Assembly (NCBI GenBank): GCA_030544235.1
Contig: CM060474.1
Span: 4,198,398-4,262,397, forward strand
From: Lepturacanthus savala
Lineage: Eukaryota > Chordata > Actinopteri > Scombriformes > Trichiuridae
DNA length: 64,000 bases
Reading direction: 5' to 3'
Shown: one piece after another, positions 34,067-45,704 of the stretch
Numbering within the stretch: position 1 is the stretch's first letter
Layout: every line of letters starts with the position of its first letter
The notes under the pieces: generated by a model
Told to the model about the DNA's origin: nothing
Database searches by the model: none
The model's input: only the letters and a program-made list of their open reading frames with translations
Made by a program: the position numbers and the translations under genes

Positions 34067-35089
34067 GGAAGTGAATGATGAAGGACTGTGAACAGAGAAC
34101 AAACACACCCTGATGAATTATTACACTAAACCTATTCATAATAGTGGTTGTGTAGTACACTACTCATGACAGGAGAGTTTTGTAGCGGAACAGTAGTATT
34201 CCAAGTAGCAATCATCAAAACCTTTAAATCACTACTGCCTCGTTATTTAAAGAGCATTTAAATAATGATTTTTCAGTGATTTTATTACTTGATTGTGTTG
34301 AGAGTTTTTTTTTTACTACTTGCTCCACTAGTGAATATGTAGTAACAACACTACAGAAACACTACATATACTTTAAATAGTCATCAATTAGAGTTTTAAG
34401 GAGTCAATTGTATGTGTGTTAAAGGAGATCTGGTAGTTCAGCAAAAAATGAATTATTTAATATAAAATCCAGACTCCATGAAGCATTGGAGATATTTTGT
34501 TTTTGTTTTTGTTGCTTTCCTAAGCTAATCATTTTTTAATAATTTGATAACATCTGGTGCGGGAAACAGTGGGTGAAAATATGACTGTCATTAAAAATGA
34601 TTGCCTTCAGAATGTGCAAAAACAAACAAAAAAATATTCATGCATTCCAGTCTCCATTAGTGAGCAGTCCATAGAAAAAAAGTCATTTTGAAGATGAACT
34701 ATCCCTTTAACCGGTAGTATATAATAATAAAAAAATTAAATAATAATAAAAATAATAAGAAGAGGAAATGCTAAAGTAATTTACTAGCTGTCATACAGCG
34801 ATTTGAATAGGCATTATACAGTACAGGCCAATTCTCTACTGATTACTATTGAAATAACTACATCAGTCAATACATATTGCAATAGCAAACAAGTAGTGAA
34901 ATTGTATTTTTTGTAGATATTTAGTAGTAGTGATCAGTAGTGATTTAATAGTGTTTTTCATGAGGGCATCTACTGCAGAACCACGTTTGTTACCTTGATG
35001 GTGACTGCCTGTGATTGGTTCGTTCCACCTGTGCAGGTGTGTCGGTTCACAGCTGAACTAAATCTGTGTTTTTACAGGTAAAATGATCT

Positions 35090-35350
35090 TAATGTTTGTC
35101 AGGCAGCAGTTCTGTGTCCAATCCCCGTAGCAACACGCCGCGATATTTGCCGCTGAGCTTGTTTTTTTGTCGTTTTGTTTGTTTTTCGATGCGGCAGCCA
35201 CCCGGCGCCGCCGCCGATTCACTCGCAGCCAAAAATTAAAACTATTTGTCGCTTAAAAGCTGCCTTTTGAATTCAAAGACAAAAGATGGCGGGACGACAA
35301 AGAGCAGCTCGTGTGTTGTGGGGGGAACGTCGCCCCGAATGTTTAGATGC
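35090..35350. promoter_or_regulatory. Intronic CpG-rich patch, candidate regulatory region
   Basis: CpGs are concentrated here (CACGCCGCGATATTTGCCGC; CACCCGGCGCCGCCGCCGAT; ACGTCGCCCCG) inside a CpG-poor, repeat-rich intron, with no repeat family recognised. It could be an enhancer or an alternative promoter on either strand. No splice-linked coding exon is apparent. Confidence 0.35.
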
Positions 35351-35720
35351 AGCCGCCCTCCTCCCTCCACATTTACATACACACTTCCTCCCACATCCCG
35401 TCCTCTTTCTTCTCCTGTTGTCACAGAAGCAACAAATTCTCCCTCATTTGATGGAGAAATTGTCTTTTTGTGATTGATTTGTTCTTTGTTGGACGTGCAC
35501 AATGAGACGCTGCGTTGTTGAATAGTCATTTCTGTCTCTTTTATATTGTATTTATTATATTTATATTGACGGCGGAGCAAAGAATTCTTCCAATAAACAG
35601 ATTCCACTGTGGTGATGCTCGGGCTCGTTGGTATTCTCACTGTGTTGTTTTGCAGCTCTTCTCTTTTCCGGGGGAAACTTTCAAAAAAATTCATCCATGA
35701 AATTGAAATTTAATTCTGCT

Positions 35721-35722
<2 letters not shown>

Positions 35723-35762
<40 letters not shown>
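35723..35762. repeat. (GT)n microsatellite
   Basis: About 20 GT units. A (CA)n tract at 35936-35987 is its complement on the same strand, 170 bp away. Confidence 0.95.
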
Positions 35763-35764
<2 letters not shown>

Positions 35765-35933
35765 AGCTGGTGGAGTTTTATATGTCTCCTGTGATTTATT
35801 TCTCTCAGTTTACAGTTGGCCGTCAAACTTCATGGGTGAAAAACTGCTCACGTTGCAGAATTTGTGAGGAGACACAGATAGTGTTTATTTGTTCAAAAAT
35901 TTATGAGCGCCTTGTTGCCTCGCTGTCTGTTTT

Positions 35934-35935
<2 letters not shown>

Positions 35936-35987
<52 letters not shown>
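35936..35987. repeat. (CA)n microsatellite
   Basis: About 26 CA units. Confidence 0.95.
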
Positions 35988-35988
<1 letters not shown>

Positions 35989-36129
35989 CTTTGAATTATT
36001 AGGTTTCTGTAAGTATATTTGCAGGTAAAGACAAAAAAAAAACAGTCATCCTGCTGGATGTAAAGTGCGTCACCTCAGAGAAAAACTGTCCTGACCTGAT
36101 GTGAAGTGAAGTTTTAGAGCTCAACTGTT

Positions 36130-36640
36130 TTACACTGTTAAAAAGGAAAAAAAAAAATAAAAAATACTAAGCAAAATATCTTTTTTTAGTACATTTAGAC
36201 CAATAGTGAGACTAGAATTATCTTGAATTATGATTCAATCATTCTGTTTATTTGCATCTTTCTTGATTTTACTTAAAAAAACATGATTAAATTGTTTGAC
36301 TTTTTATCATATTTTTGAGGGGTTTTTTTCCATCTCGTGTTTGTTTTTTCTCATAATTGTGTCTTTTATCTCATTTTCATCTTTTTATCTTGTCTTTGTC
36401 TTTTATCTCATTTTCATCTTTTTATCTCGTCTTTGTCTTTTTATCTCATATATTTGACTTTTTATGATTTTTTTTCAATTTAAACTTGTTTTCTAAAAAT
36501 CAAGGAGAAAAAGCAGAAATGAGAAAAGGAGAAATGAGCAGTGATCTGATAATAGAATATGATAATTCCAGATAACTCTACTCAGTATTTTACAAGAAAA
36601 CAGATATTTTAGAGTTTTAATTTTTTTTGCAGTGCAGGCT
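36130..36640. mobile_element. CACTGCAAAAAA-type element, diverged copy
   Basis: Left TTACACTGTTAAAAAGG and right TTTTTTTTGCAGTGCAGG are roughly inverted. Interior AGACCAATAGTGAGACTAGAATTATCTTG resembles 505-520 and 44365-44395. TTTTTATCTC-type units are amplified at 36350-36450. Confidence 0.5.
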
Positions 36641-37519
36641 AAACTCGACACTCATCTTGACCTTCATCACAGATGCATCTTGGCTGTGCGTCAGTCTCAG
36701 ATCAGTCTACGTTCCATCCATCACTTCTCTCCTCCTCTGGTCTTCGGAGGCTGTAACTACACCCGGTCTCCAGGTAGACCCTGCAGCGACTTGGCTTCTT
36801 TCCTGGTGAAACTTTCTGTTCTCCCACAAACTATCACAGGCGTCATTACGGCTGCAGAGAGAAGACGTGTTGTCTGAGAGATTTCTCACACTTTTGTGAA
36901 GCAGCAGTGAGAGATGCAATAAAACCAGGAGTGTACAGTTCATGCTGTAACTGAACAGACTGAGGATTCATACAAAATGACTTCCAGTAGAATTCAGTTC
37001 ACTGAAATTACTGAAAACAAACAGTTCAAAACCAGAAAGAAATCATCAAATGTACATTGTTTTCATAAACAAAAATACAACCTGCTCTTTAATTTGATTG
37101 GCCTCTGTAGCTTTGTAGATGGAGTTGATTCAAATGTTTTAGCCCGGGAAGATCCTGCTGTTTACTGACGGTGATTATATGTAGAATTGTGGGATTTCAA
37201 ACTTGAAACTTGAACTCAGGCTGCATCAGAAACCGCATACTTCCCACTACGTAGTAAAAATGATGAATCCACTATGTAGAACGTCTGAATACCTTAGTCA
37301 CTTTCAACTAGGATGGTTTACTACATCAAGTCATATTTTACAGTATGCAAGAGAACCACACTATGCTATCTGAGAAGTCACCGGGAGGTCAATAACTGCA
37401 GTAGAAGAAGAACTTTTGAACTTTTCCCTTTTTTCCCCCAAACTTTATTGAACAATAAAATAATTATAAATTCAAGTAAGAATTTCCACTTTGCGTTCTT
37501 ACATAAACATAAACTTGAG

Positions 37520-37567
<48 letters not shown>
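37520..37567. repeat. (TA)n microsatellite
   Basis: About 24 TA units immediately left of repeat copy B. Confidence 0.96.
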
Positions 37568-37571
<4 letters not shown>

Positions 37572-37783
37572 GGAAGTACAAAAAAGCTGTTTTTACTGAT
37601 TACAGAAATCTGACCACGAAAAGCAAACTTATCTGATGGATGTTTCATTAAAATGTCTTAACATCTTTATAACCATCTTAACACGTCTTTAAAATGTCTT
37701 TAAAACATCTTTAAAACTGTCTTCTAAATTGCCAATAAGCCATCTTTAAAATGTCTTCAAAACCATCTTTATAACCATTTTCT
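37568..37783 (+). repeat. Dispersed repeat, copy B of CAGGGAAGTACAAAAAAGC
   Basis: Direct-orientation partner of 29025-29290. It ends at ...ATAACCATTTTC, where the next Tc1-like element begins. Confidence 0.85.
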
Positions 37784-38620
37784 GTACAGACCAAAAGTTT
37801 GGAAACATTGTCTCATTCAATGCAGTGAGTCAGTCAGTCGTTTTCTATACCTGCTTATTCCTCATTAGGGTCACATGGTCTGCTGGAGCCAATCCCAGCG
37901 CATTATGGCGAGAGGCAGGGATACACCCCAGATAGTCGCCAGCCAGTCATGGGGCACACACACCATTCACTCACACACTCACCTACGGGCAATTTAGAGT
38001 CTCCAATTAACCTCAGCATGTTTTTGGACTGTGGGAGGAAGCTGGAGTACCTGGTGAAAACCCACACAGACACGGGGAGAACATGCAAACTCCACACAGA
38101 AAGGTCCCAGATCAAGATCTTGAATCTGCGACCTTCTTGCTGTGAGGTAACAGCACTAACCACTGTCCCACCATGTCGCCCACCAAAACTGTTTCATTGT
38201 GTGTGTTTTCATGACTATTTACATTGTAGATTCTCACTGAAGGCATCAAAACTATGAATGAACACATGTTTATGGTGTTATGTACTTAACAAAAAAAGGT
38301 GAAATAAGTGAAAACATGTTTTATATTCTAGTTTCTTCCCTTTGATCTGATTGATAAAGCAAGAAATTCCACTAATTAACCCTGATAAGGGACACCTATG
38401 AAGTGAAAACCATTCCAGGTGACTACATGAAATGGTAATTCATCAAGAAAATGCCAAGACTGTGCAAAGCAGTAATTAGATCAAAGGGTGACTAAAGGAT
38501 GACTGTTAAGTACATAACACCATAATTTTTTCATAGTTTTGATGCCTTCAGTGAGAATCTCCAATGTAAATAATCACGAAAATAAAGAAAACACATTGAA
38601 TGAGAATGTGGCCTGTACTG
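37783..38620. mobile_element. Deleted Tc1-like element interrupted by a SINE-like copy
   Basis: Left end TGTACAGACCAAAAGTTTGG and right end GAATGTGGCCTGTACTG (followed by TA). The subterminal arms (38195-38290 and 38505-38600) are long inverted repeats sharing ATTCTCACTGAAGGCATCAA and TTATGTACTTAAC. The transposase is lost between the arms. The left arm is split at about 37822 by the SINE-like insert and resumes at about 38192 (TTCATTGTGTGTGTTTTCATGA). Confidence 0.85.
37828..38190 (-). mobile_element. tRNA-derived SINE-like repeat nested in Tc1-like arm
   Basis: Minus-strand copy nearly identical to 30578-30935 over the head and central block, ending at the same CACCAAAACTG edge. It breaks the Tc1-like left arm, so it inserted after that element. 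Confidence 0.85.
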
Positions 38621-39249
38621 TATATCCTATGATATGTTAGAAAATAAAATAATAAAATAATCATAAAATACATCAATGAAACAAAGAATAAATAAAACAG
38701 GCAGCTTGCAATGAGACAATCCTTCTCACCATTTCAACCGCAGGAAAATGATGCTTAAGGACACATTACCATGATATTTAAGACATTTAATTTTCATTCA
38801 GTTAAGTATTAAACATTGAGACTAGTTATTGCAAAGTTTTTGTATTGGTCCATATTTTTCAGCTAAGAGTAACAGAGAGGAATAAAAGATTTTGTTTTTA
38901 AAACATGTTATTGAAGGTCTTTGATTTTTTTTCCATTTACGTGTATGATATTTTCCCATAATCATGATATTGATCATTGATCATATCAGATATTTCTTTA
39001 GCGATGTCCTTCTTGTATATTAGGGTTTGATTCATATCAAAAGATGTGATATTCTCTATTGTAGCTTAACCAATTGTGCAAGTTCTGCAAAATTGACTTG
39101 TGACTCTACATCAGAAGAACTTTACCCAGCATGGTGCTGTAGTTCATCCTGTGAACGTCCGGGTTTGAAGGACGGCCAAGATGGCTGCTGTAGTACGTCA
39201 GGATTGTTCCTTCTACTGGCTAACTTCCTACATAGAAGCTACTACTGTG
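38621..39249 (+). other. Intronic stretch, no gene
   Basis: AT-rich. Nothing is recognised apart from simple AATAAAATAA runs near 38642. Confidence 0.5.
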
Positions 39250-39546
39250 GTGTTGGAGTAGTAGCTACTGGTTAGTAGACAGTGATGCTAACTAGTAGCA
39301 GCTACTGGTTAATAGACTGCAATGCTAACTAGTAGTAGCTGCTGGTTAGTAGACAGTGATGCTAACTAGTAGCAGCTACTGGTTAATAAGCAGTGATGCT
39401 AACTAGTAGTAGCTACTGGTTAATAGGCAGTGATGCTAACTAGTAGCAGCTACTGGTTAGTAGACAGTGATGCTAACTAGTACTAGCTACTGGTTAATAG
39501 GCAGTGATGCTAACTAGTAGTAACTACTGGTTAGTAGACAATGATG
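39250..39546. repeat. 37-bp minisatellite, 8 copies
   Basis: Eight consecutive 37-bp units beginning GCTAACTAGTAGCAGCTACT, with variants (TAG/CAG, AGTAGACAGTGAT versus AATAGGCAGTGAT) that tend to alternate, suggesting duplication in pairs. Confidence 0.95.
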
Positions 39547-39911
39547 CTAAGGTTTCGTATGCAGATTGTTTTTGCTCTGTGAGTCAGGATCTCTCTCACA
39601 CAACATAAGATGACATTACAGAGATGATGTTTAGTGGGTGGAGGTGTTTTGTCTGGAAACAGAGTGAAAGTCACAGATCTCAACATTGCAATCAATATTT
39701 CCTGGTCTAGTATCTACAAAACGAAGCTTAGGACTTTATTTCGGTAGTTTGACACAATAACAATGATTTTTAAATCTAGGACATTGAGCTATAGTATGGA
39801 AGGTTAACAATAGATCAAATATTAGAAGGCTTGTTTAGGTGTTCTGGTTATTCTTGGATATTTGGAGAATCCTAACATTGAGAAATAGTACTACAGATAC
39901 CAAGATACTGG

Positions 39912-40312
39912 ACTTGTAGTCCCGGTCTCAAGACCACTTTTTTGTGATCTTGGTCTTGTCAATCCTGTAATAGTGTAGAAATAGCATAGCAATCATGCAA
40001 TTAGCACACATATTTTATGTCAGTCAATTGATGAAAACGTTTGTAATGAGTTCACACGCAGACATGATGCACTCTCTCTGTATTTTTGTGTCTGTAGTCG
40101 ACATAATATAATCTAATATTTATCCTAAGCAGCTAAAATTCATGAGAAATAGGAAAATGTGTTTTTTCTTTTTGTCTCAGTCTTGGTCTTAAGCTCAACG
40201 GTCTTAGTCTTGATGTGGTCTTGTTTGATCTTAGTCTTGTCTTGGTCTTGACACTCTCTGGTCTTGGTAGTGTCTTGGTCTCGGTTTAGACGGTCTTGAC
40301 TACAGGTCTACA
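39912..40312. mobile_element. Dispersed repeat, GTCTTGGTCTTGAC family, copy 1
   Basis: Left TTGTAGTCCCGGTCTCAAGACC and right AGACGGTCTTGACTACAGG are roughly inverted. Interior TAGTGTAGAAATAGCATAGC and GTCAATTGATGAAAAC match 59265-59430. Multiple TCTTGGTCTTG units lie near the right end. Confidence 0.65.
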
Positions 40313-40551
40313 AGATAGTGACTGATGTGTATGAGTGCTTCTCATCCTCAGAGATCTGGGTTAGAACATTCTGATTCAACTGCTCATAGGCTCAGAGGTT
40401 GCTGTCATGGACTGGGAGACACATCTCACCCAGAGTAGACAAAATATAAGATAAGACCAGTTCCTCAACCAGAGGAGGTAAACAGGGAGGATGGTTCAGG
40501 AGTTAGATGGGAATGAAAAATGCAAAAGCAGCAGGAGACGACTGTAAATTC

Positions 40552-40684
40552 AGAGCATTTTTACTTTAAAGTCAGAACATTTTTACTTTAAAGTCAGGAC
40601 ATCTTTCCTGTAACATCAGAACATTTTTACTGTAAAATCAGAATATTTTTACTGTATTGTCAGGACATTTTTACCTTAATGTCT
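40552..40684. repeat. 22-bp minisatellite, ~6 copies
   Basis: Units near CAGAACATTTTTACTTTAAA followed by GT, with variants in the last third. Confidence 0.88.
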
Positions 40685-40754
40685 GTACAGTCATGTTGGT
40701 CTAATAAGAGTGTTTCACTGAGAAAGATGCAAGAGAACAAGACACTCCTAGGAT

Positions 40755-41030
40755 CTTAGTGAAGGTCAAGGTGAAAGTTGATGTGAACTTTAGTGAAGGT
40801 TAAGGTGAATGTGATATTTTGTGAAGGTCAAGAGGAGTTCAGTGAAGGTCAATGTAAACTTTAGTGAAGGTGACCTTCAGTGAAGGTGAAGGTGACCTTC
40901 TGTGAAGGTGATGGTGACCTTTAGTGAAGGTGATGGTGACCTTCAGTGAAGGTGATGGTGACCTTCAGTGAAGGTGATGGTGACCTTTAGTGAAGGTTAA
41001 CGTGAACTTTAGTCAAGGTCAAAGTACATT
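40755..41030. repeat. 22-bp minisatellite, TTCAGTGAAGGTGATGGTGA units
   Basis: About 12 units, the central ones nearly identical and the outer ones diverged (GTGAAGGTCAAGGTGAA). Unrelated in sequence to the adjacent 40552-40684 array although the period is the same. It contains many AGGTGA/TGACCT hexamers. Confidence 0.92.
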
Positions 41031-41194
41031 TTTCATCTTCAGTAAAATTCTCCTTTAGGTGACGGCTGAGGATCGGGGAACTATCTTAGCAGCTTAAAGG
41101 CCTAAACGTAGATTTTTCCGTGTGTGTTTGTGGATGTGCAGTCTCTCATTTACATTTTTTGTGTCCAAATAGACACAAGCCAAACAAATATGAG

Positions 41195-41196
<2 letters not shown>

Positions 41197-41229
<33 letters not shown>
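41197..41229. repeat. (GT)n microsatellite
   Basis: About 16 GT units. Confidence 0.95.
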
Positions 41230-41541
41230 AGGTGCTTTCATGTCGTTATTATTCCTCCTTCACACTCAAGGATTTCTGGGCTTCCTAAAGTATTCCTGTG
41301 CACCCCCCCCACACTCATTCTCTCTTTCTTTCTATTACTGGGCTGTGATTGGCTGTTATGACAGAGCCGTCGCCACGCTGTCAGCCTCTTCTGAAAGCTC
41401 TGTTTAATTACTCCTTTTCATGACACACACACACAAACACACACATGCTGACACACAAAGGGATGCTCAGCTGGCAGTTATAAAAAAGTCATGGTGATTG
41501 AACTCTCCATCAGCCTCTACCTGACAAAGCAGACCCCCAGA

Positions 41542-41545
<4 letters not shown>

Positions 41546-41617
<72 letters not shown>
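41546..41617. repeat. (CT)n microsatellite
   Basis: About 36 uninterrupted CT units. Arg/Glu and Leu/Ser frames across it are artefacts. Confidence 0.97.
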
Positions 41618-41621
<4 letters not shown>

Positions 41622-42276
41622 CTTTTGAAAACATCATGTAGATGTGTGGCGGCTGGCTGCCGGCTGCCGTTTGGGTTTGATGGGCCTCGATCGATTGCCG
41701 CCGCCCTGCTGTGCCAAAGCTCTGAATAGCCAATTAAAAGCATTGAGAGGGAGGAGGAGAGAGGACCGGGAGGGCATGAAGGGGTTTGATTAGAGGAAGA
41801 TGATGAGAGAGGAAGATGATGACAGAATGTTTAATATTCTGCATCCCCAACTTTCTGCCTCCAACATCGGTCCAGATGAAGACTCCCTGACGGATGGGAA
41901 CATTTCAAACAGGAGGAAAACAACGAGGAGACAAAGCGGCTGAGCTGGTTTTATGTCATCCTCCGTTCGCCTCCTCCATCCCTCCCTCTTTCACTCAATT
42001 TAATTCAAATGAGCTTTATTGACAACAACAATTTCACCAATTCTTTAAGAATCAATTAAGCTAAATCTATAAAATTCATCACTCAACACAAATAAAGAGC
42101 AGCTCATTGTATTTACAGTAAAAACCTAGATTGTTATATTGTGTGTTTTCACTCTTTCTCCTACCACTTTATCTGCCAAACACCTCGACATATCTTTCTT
42201 TCTTTCTTTCTTTCTTTCCTCTCTCCTCCTCTTCTCTCTCTCTAACTCATCTCTCTCTCTCTCCTTCCCCCTTCAG

Positions 42277-42502
42277 GAACGCTGCCCTATGACATAAAGA
42301 TCGTGATTGCTGGGAACCATGAGTTGACGTTTGACCAGGAGTTCATGGCCGACCTGATAAAACAGGATTTCTACTACTTCCCATCAGCCTCCAAACTGAA
42401 GCCGGAGAACTACGAGAACGTCCAGTCACTGCTCACCAACTGCATCTACCTGCAGGACTCTGAGGTCACTGTGAGGGGCTTCAGGATCTACGGGTCCCCC
42501 TG
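42277..42502 (+). CDS. MPPED1: MPPED1, coding exon 3 (residues 120-193)
   Basis: A 226-nt exon from acceptor CCCCCTTCAG to donor CCCTG|GTGAGT. It completes Gly119 and encodes TLPYDIKIVIAGNHELTF, giving the GNHE motif (Asn132, His133) that binds metal and contacts the phosphate in this superfamily. It continues through DQEFMADLIKQDFYYFPS, LKPENYENVQSLLTNC and IYLQDSEVTVRGFRIYGSP; Trp194 is split at the 3' junction. 'QDFYYFPS' and 'NYENVQSLLTNCIYL' are MPPED1 wording; MPPED2 differs there. No stop or frameshift occurs across the three exons. The family continues from here with a 'PWF' segment, and I found nothing matching that in the remaining 21.5 kb, so the next exon is outside the window. 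Confidence 0.96.
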
Positions 42503-43364
42503 GTGAGTCGGGTCTTTAGAGTCATGCTGCATCACAGTTAACTTATCCAAGTTCACAGGTCAACGAGTTGGAAAACCAAACCTAGATCAGCGGTTATTAT
42601 TCATAACGACGCATTATGCTGTTGAGGCCGGAGCCAAACTTCAACCCTTTAATGCACAGACATGCTATACACATCTTTCTTTTCAGGACGACATGGACAA
42701 TATGAATATTTATGCTGCAGTGATGCCATTTGAATGTAAATGTAAATGAGGGGACCATAAAGGACAGAAACAGAAATTGATTTTGTCAGATTTCTATTCA
42801 AATGCCACACAAAACAATAAGAGAAGAAGAAGTTACTTCTGGCTGGATGAGCCTCTTGTCAAAATGTTCTTGCAAAGCATTATGGGAAGCAAATATGACC
42901 ATTAGCGTCAATGCTAGCTGCAATATATGAACGATAATTGATCTAATATGGACAATAAAACGCTCAATATCAGATCTACCCATATGAATTTATTTCCACC
43001 GAAAGAGACACAAGTTCTGGGGTGGATAAAAAACCCTCTACATGGGCTACAATCACAGCAGAGGCAGCATCAGAACGGAGCAACGGTTAGCTTCCAGGCT
43101 AAACAAACACATCCACAGACAGAAGTTGTCCAACTTTCTGAGTTGTAAATCCGTCTTCGAGTGACATTCCAGTTGAAATTGCGAGTTTAATTCTAACCTG
43201 TGCAGACAGATTTAATTCAGTAATGATGTGTGAACCTGCTGCTGCTGCTACTGTTGTTGTATGTGTTATTGTTTTGTCTTTGTCAGTTAATTAATTTATC
43301 ATCTGATGCTTCACCCACACACCACGATGTTCTCACTGAAACTTACCTGCAACACCTTGTAGTT

Positions 43365-43440
43365 ACTGTTACTTCTCTCAAAAAGTAACTGGATTACTTC
43401 ACCTAGTAATTTATTACTGGGGAAAGTGACTTTTGTGGTT
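43365..43440. repeat. Fragment of dispersed AGTAACTGGATTACTT repeat
   Basis: AAAAAGTAACTGGATTACTT followed by TAGTAATTTATTACTGGGG resembles the edge of a repeat very common in fish. Short and diverged. Confidence 0.4.
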
Positions 43441-43800
43441 GACTGACACACTGTAAAAAATACACTTTACAAATGTAAATATCTTTTTTGTTTTTCATAC
43501 AGTTTGAATGTCCAATGTTGAACAGAATTATATTGAATTGACAGATCATTGCCTATCTTTTTTATTGCGATTCACCAGCTGGCTGCTGTAGAGGGTGTGT
43601 GTGTGTGTGTGTGTGTGTCCAGCTGGAGGCTCCGTGTGTTTCCCCCTCTGCACTGTCTTCACCTCCTCCTTCCTTTGATTTTTCCTTCTTTCCTGATCTT
43701 ATCCCTCTATCTCCTCCTCTTTCTCATCTTCTCTTTCCTACACCATCTCCTGTTTCCTTCCCTCTTTCTGTATTCCTTCTCCCCCCTAATTAGTTGATAA

Positions 43801-43802
<2 letters not shown>

Positions 43803-43864
<62 letters not shown>
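43803..43864. repeat. (CT)n-(CA)n compound microsatellite
   Basis: About 21 CT units followed by about 9 CA units. Confidence 0.95.
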
Positions 43865-43865
<1 letters not shown>

Positions 43866-44344
43866 ACCTCCTCCACAAACTCCGTTCTCCAGCAGGAGTC
43901 GTGGGACGGTGCCTGTTCCGCTCCCGCCGTCGCCATGGCGATGCCAGGCTGGCACTGCTTTATGGCCTGTAGATCAACACCCCCCCCCAACGCACACACA
44001 CACACACACCTTCACCTCCTCCATCACTGTCTGTGCTCATCAGTCAAACATCTGTGATCAGATCACATTTTTACTACCGGATATAATCTCATTATCATCA
44101 TGTCCTGTAACAGAGTTTCTGTCCTGTGACAAAATCAGGAACAAAACTACGCCTCAAAAGTTACAGCCCAAATGCAGCTTGTTGTTATAGCAACACAACT
44201 GAGAGATAAAATAAACAAAGGTTAATTATAGATTCATTTATGAATCTGTGTGTTTTTGCCGTCATGGAAGCAGCTTCCAGAGGAGAGGAAGGAAGGGTGA
44301 AAAAAAAGGAGTTGAATGAAGGAAGAAATAAACATATCAGCTGA

Positions 44345-44485
44345 AAATAACTTGTCTTTGGTTCAGTTAGTCCAATATTAAGCAGAATTATCTTTTACAG
44401 TGGAAAATCTTTTTTTTTACTTGATTCTGCTCAATAAATCAAGACATTTTCACCTGATCAGGTTTAATTTTTTTCAGTGTGGAAA
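44345..44485. mobile_element. CACTGCAAAAAA-type element, partial copy
   Basis: AGTTAGTCCAATATTAAGCA, GAATTATCTTTTACAG and the end TTTTTTTCAGTGTGG match parts of the elements at 464 and 36130. Confidence 0.5.
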
Positions 44486-44682
44486 GAGAAGACGTGAGGT
44501 CTGTCTTCTCCCTGTCTGTCGCCTCCTTCTCGTCCTCCATCCCTCCGTCTTGCACTTCCTGTATCGTCGTCCTCCATCTCTCCATCTGGCTCCACAGGCC
44601 GTTAACTCGTCCCCATGCCATCATCCCTCACACTCTCCTCCTCTTCCTCACTCTCTCCTCTTCTCTGATGCTTCCAGTCCAT

Positions 44683-44684
<2 letters not shown>

Positions 44685-44716
<32 letters not shown>
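44685..44716. repeat. (CA)n microsatellite
   Basis: About 15 CA units. Confidence 0.94.
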
Positions 44717-44719
<3 letters not shown>

Positions 44720-45043
44720 CTCTGTCCAACCCTATATCAGATCCTCACTAAACCTCCAACGTGTGAATCTGTGAGTGGTAAAGATGACGTGGCGGCGTGG
44801 CTCAGCTCACTTCTCCTGACGTTAATGTGAGTTTACGAGTCATTTGTCACGCACGTATGACCCCGCCCCCCTTCTGTCTGAGCGCTGCAGGGACGGGGAG
44901 GAGGAGTCGTGCATGTTTTAGTCTGAAGTGTGTGTGTGTGTGTAGAACTCAACAGCCCCAGACTGTCAGTGTGTCAGTGTGTTTATTCCATCATGTCTCA
45001 CATCAGCTAAAACCTGCTGTTGTTCTGAGATCAGAAAGGCTGA

Positions 45044-45096
45044 AATATTACTTAGACATGGTAAAATATGTTTGGAATGTTTGTATTAAATGGCCT

Positions 45097-45141
<45 letters not shown>

Positions 45142-45557
45142 GTAAACATAGTATCAGGATAGTTTCCTGCTATGTAAGTCAACAGGACTCTATTAGGTTG
45201 TATACACTAGGAATTTTCTTGATTTGCATATTGTTGCATTATGACAAATCTATTTTAGCATGTTAGAAAAAAAATTATAACATAAAAATTTAATTAAATC
45301 TAATTTTTTTTCAAATTTTTTCTTTGTTGAAAAGTTTTCAGAATTTTAAACAGAAGATGATGATGCTCACATGTCAAATGTCCATGAGTAAACAGGATAT
45401 CCTGGTCATGTGACCTTATGAATTACATGTCCTTCAAAATAAAAAAAAACCTTTTCACAACTAACTGTAAAAACATAGATTTCATATCACAGCTTTTTAG
45501 AAAAAATAAGATAAAATAATTGTTGCCAGATGGAAACACTATGCAGTAGATGGTTAA
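45044..45557 (+). mobile_element. piggyBac-like MITE, copy 2
   Basis: Shares TTACTTAGACATGGTA, GGCCTAAATTATATATAT, CTCAGGATAGTTTC-like, ATGTAAGTCAACAGGACTC and the end CTATGCAGTAGATGGTTAA with 62043-62392, and GGTCATGTGACC with 22643-22868. The right TTAA is at 45554-45557; the left end is diverged. It includes an internal (TA)n at 45101-45138. Confidence 0.6.
45101..45138. repeat. (TA)n microsatellite inside MITE
   Basis: About 19 TA units after GGCCTAAAT. The same position in the related fragment at 61519-61605 also carries a TA run. Confidence 0.95.
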
Positions 45558-45704
45558 TGATTTAATCTATTAGCCCTGAATCAGATCAGATCAATAATTT
45601 GCTTTAAATATTGAAATATATGAAATCCACTGAGTCTTTCATGATTTGATTTCCATAACTTATTGTGAGTAATGTGTATATTTATATTAGAGCTGTAATG
45701 ATTT

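Larger units (their letters stand above)
18038..42276 (+). other. MPPED1: MPPED1 intron between coding exons 2 and 3 (24.2 kb)
   Basis: Bounded by donor GTCAGC and acceptor TCTCCTTCCCCCTTCAG. No coding exon is recognised within it. It is filled with microsatellites, Tc1-like remnants, MITEs, SINE-like copies and minisatellites, itemised separately. CpG-richer or repeat-poor patches at about 24800-25000, 29500-29720, 35090-35350 and 41330-41420 are the places most likely to hold regulatory DNA. Confidence 0.9.
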
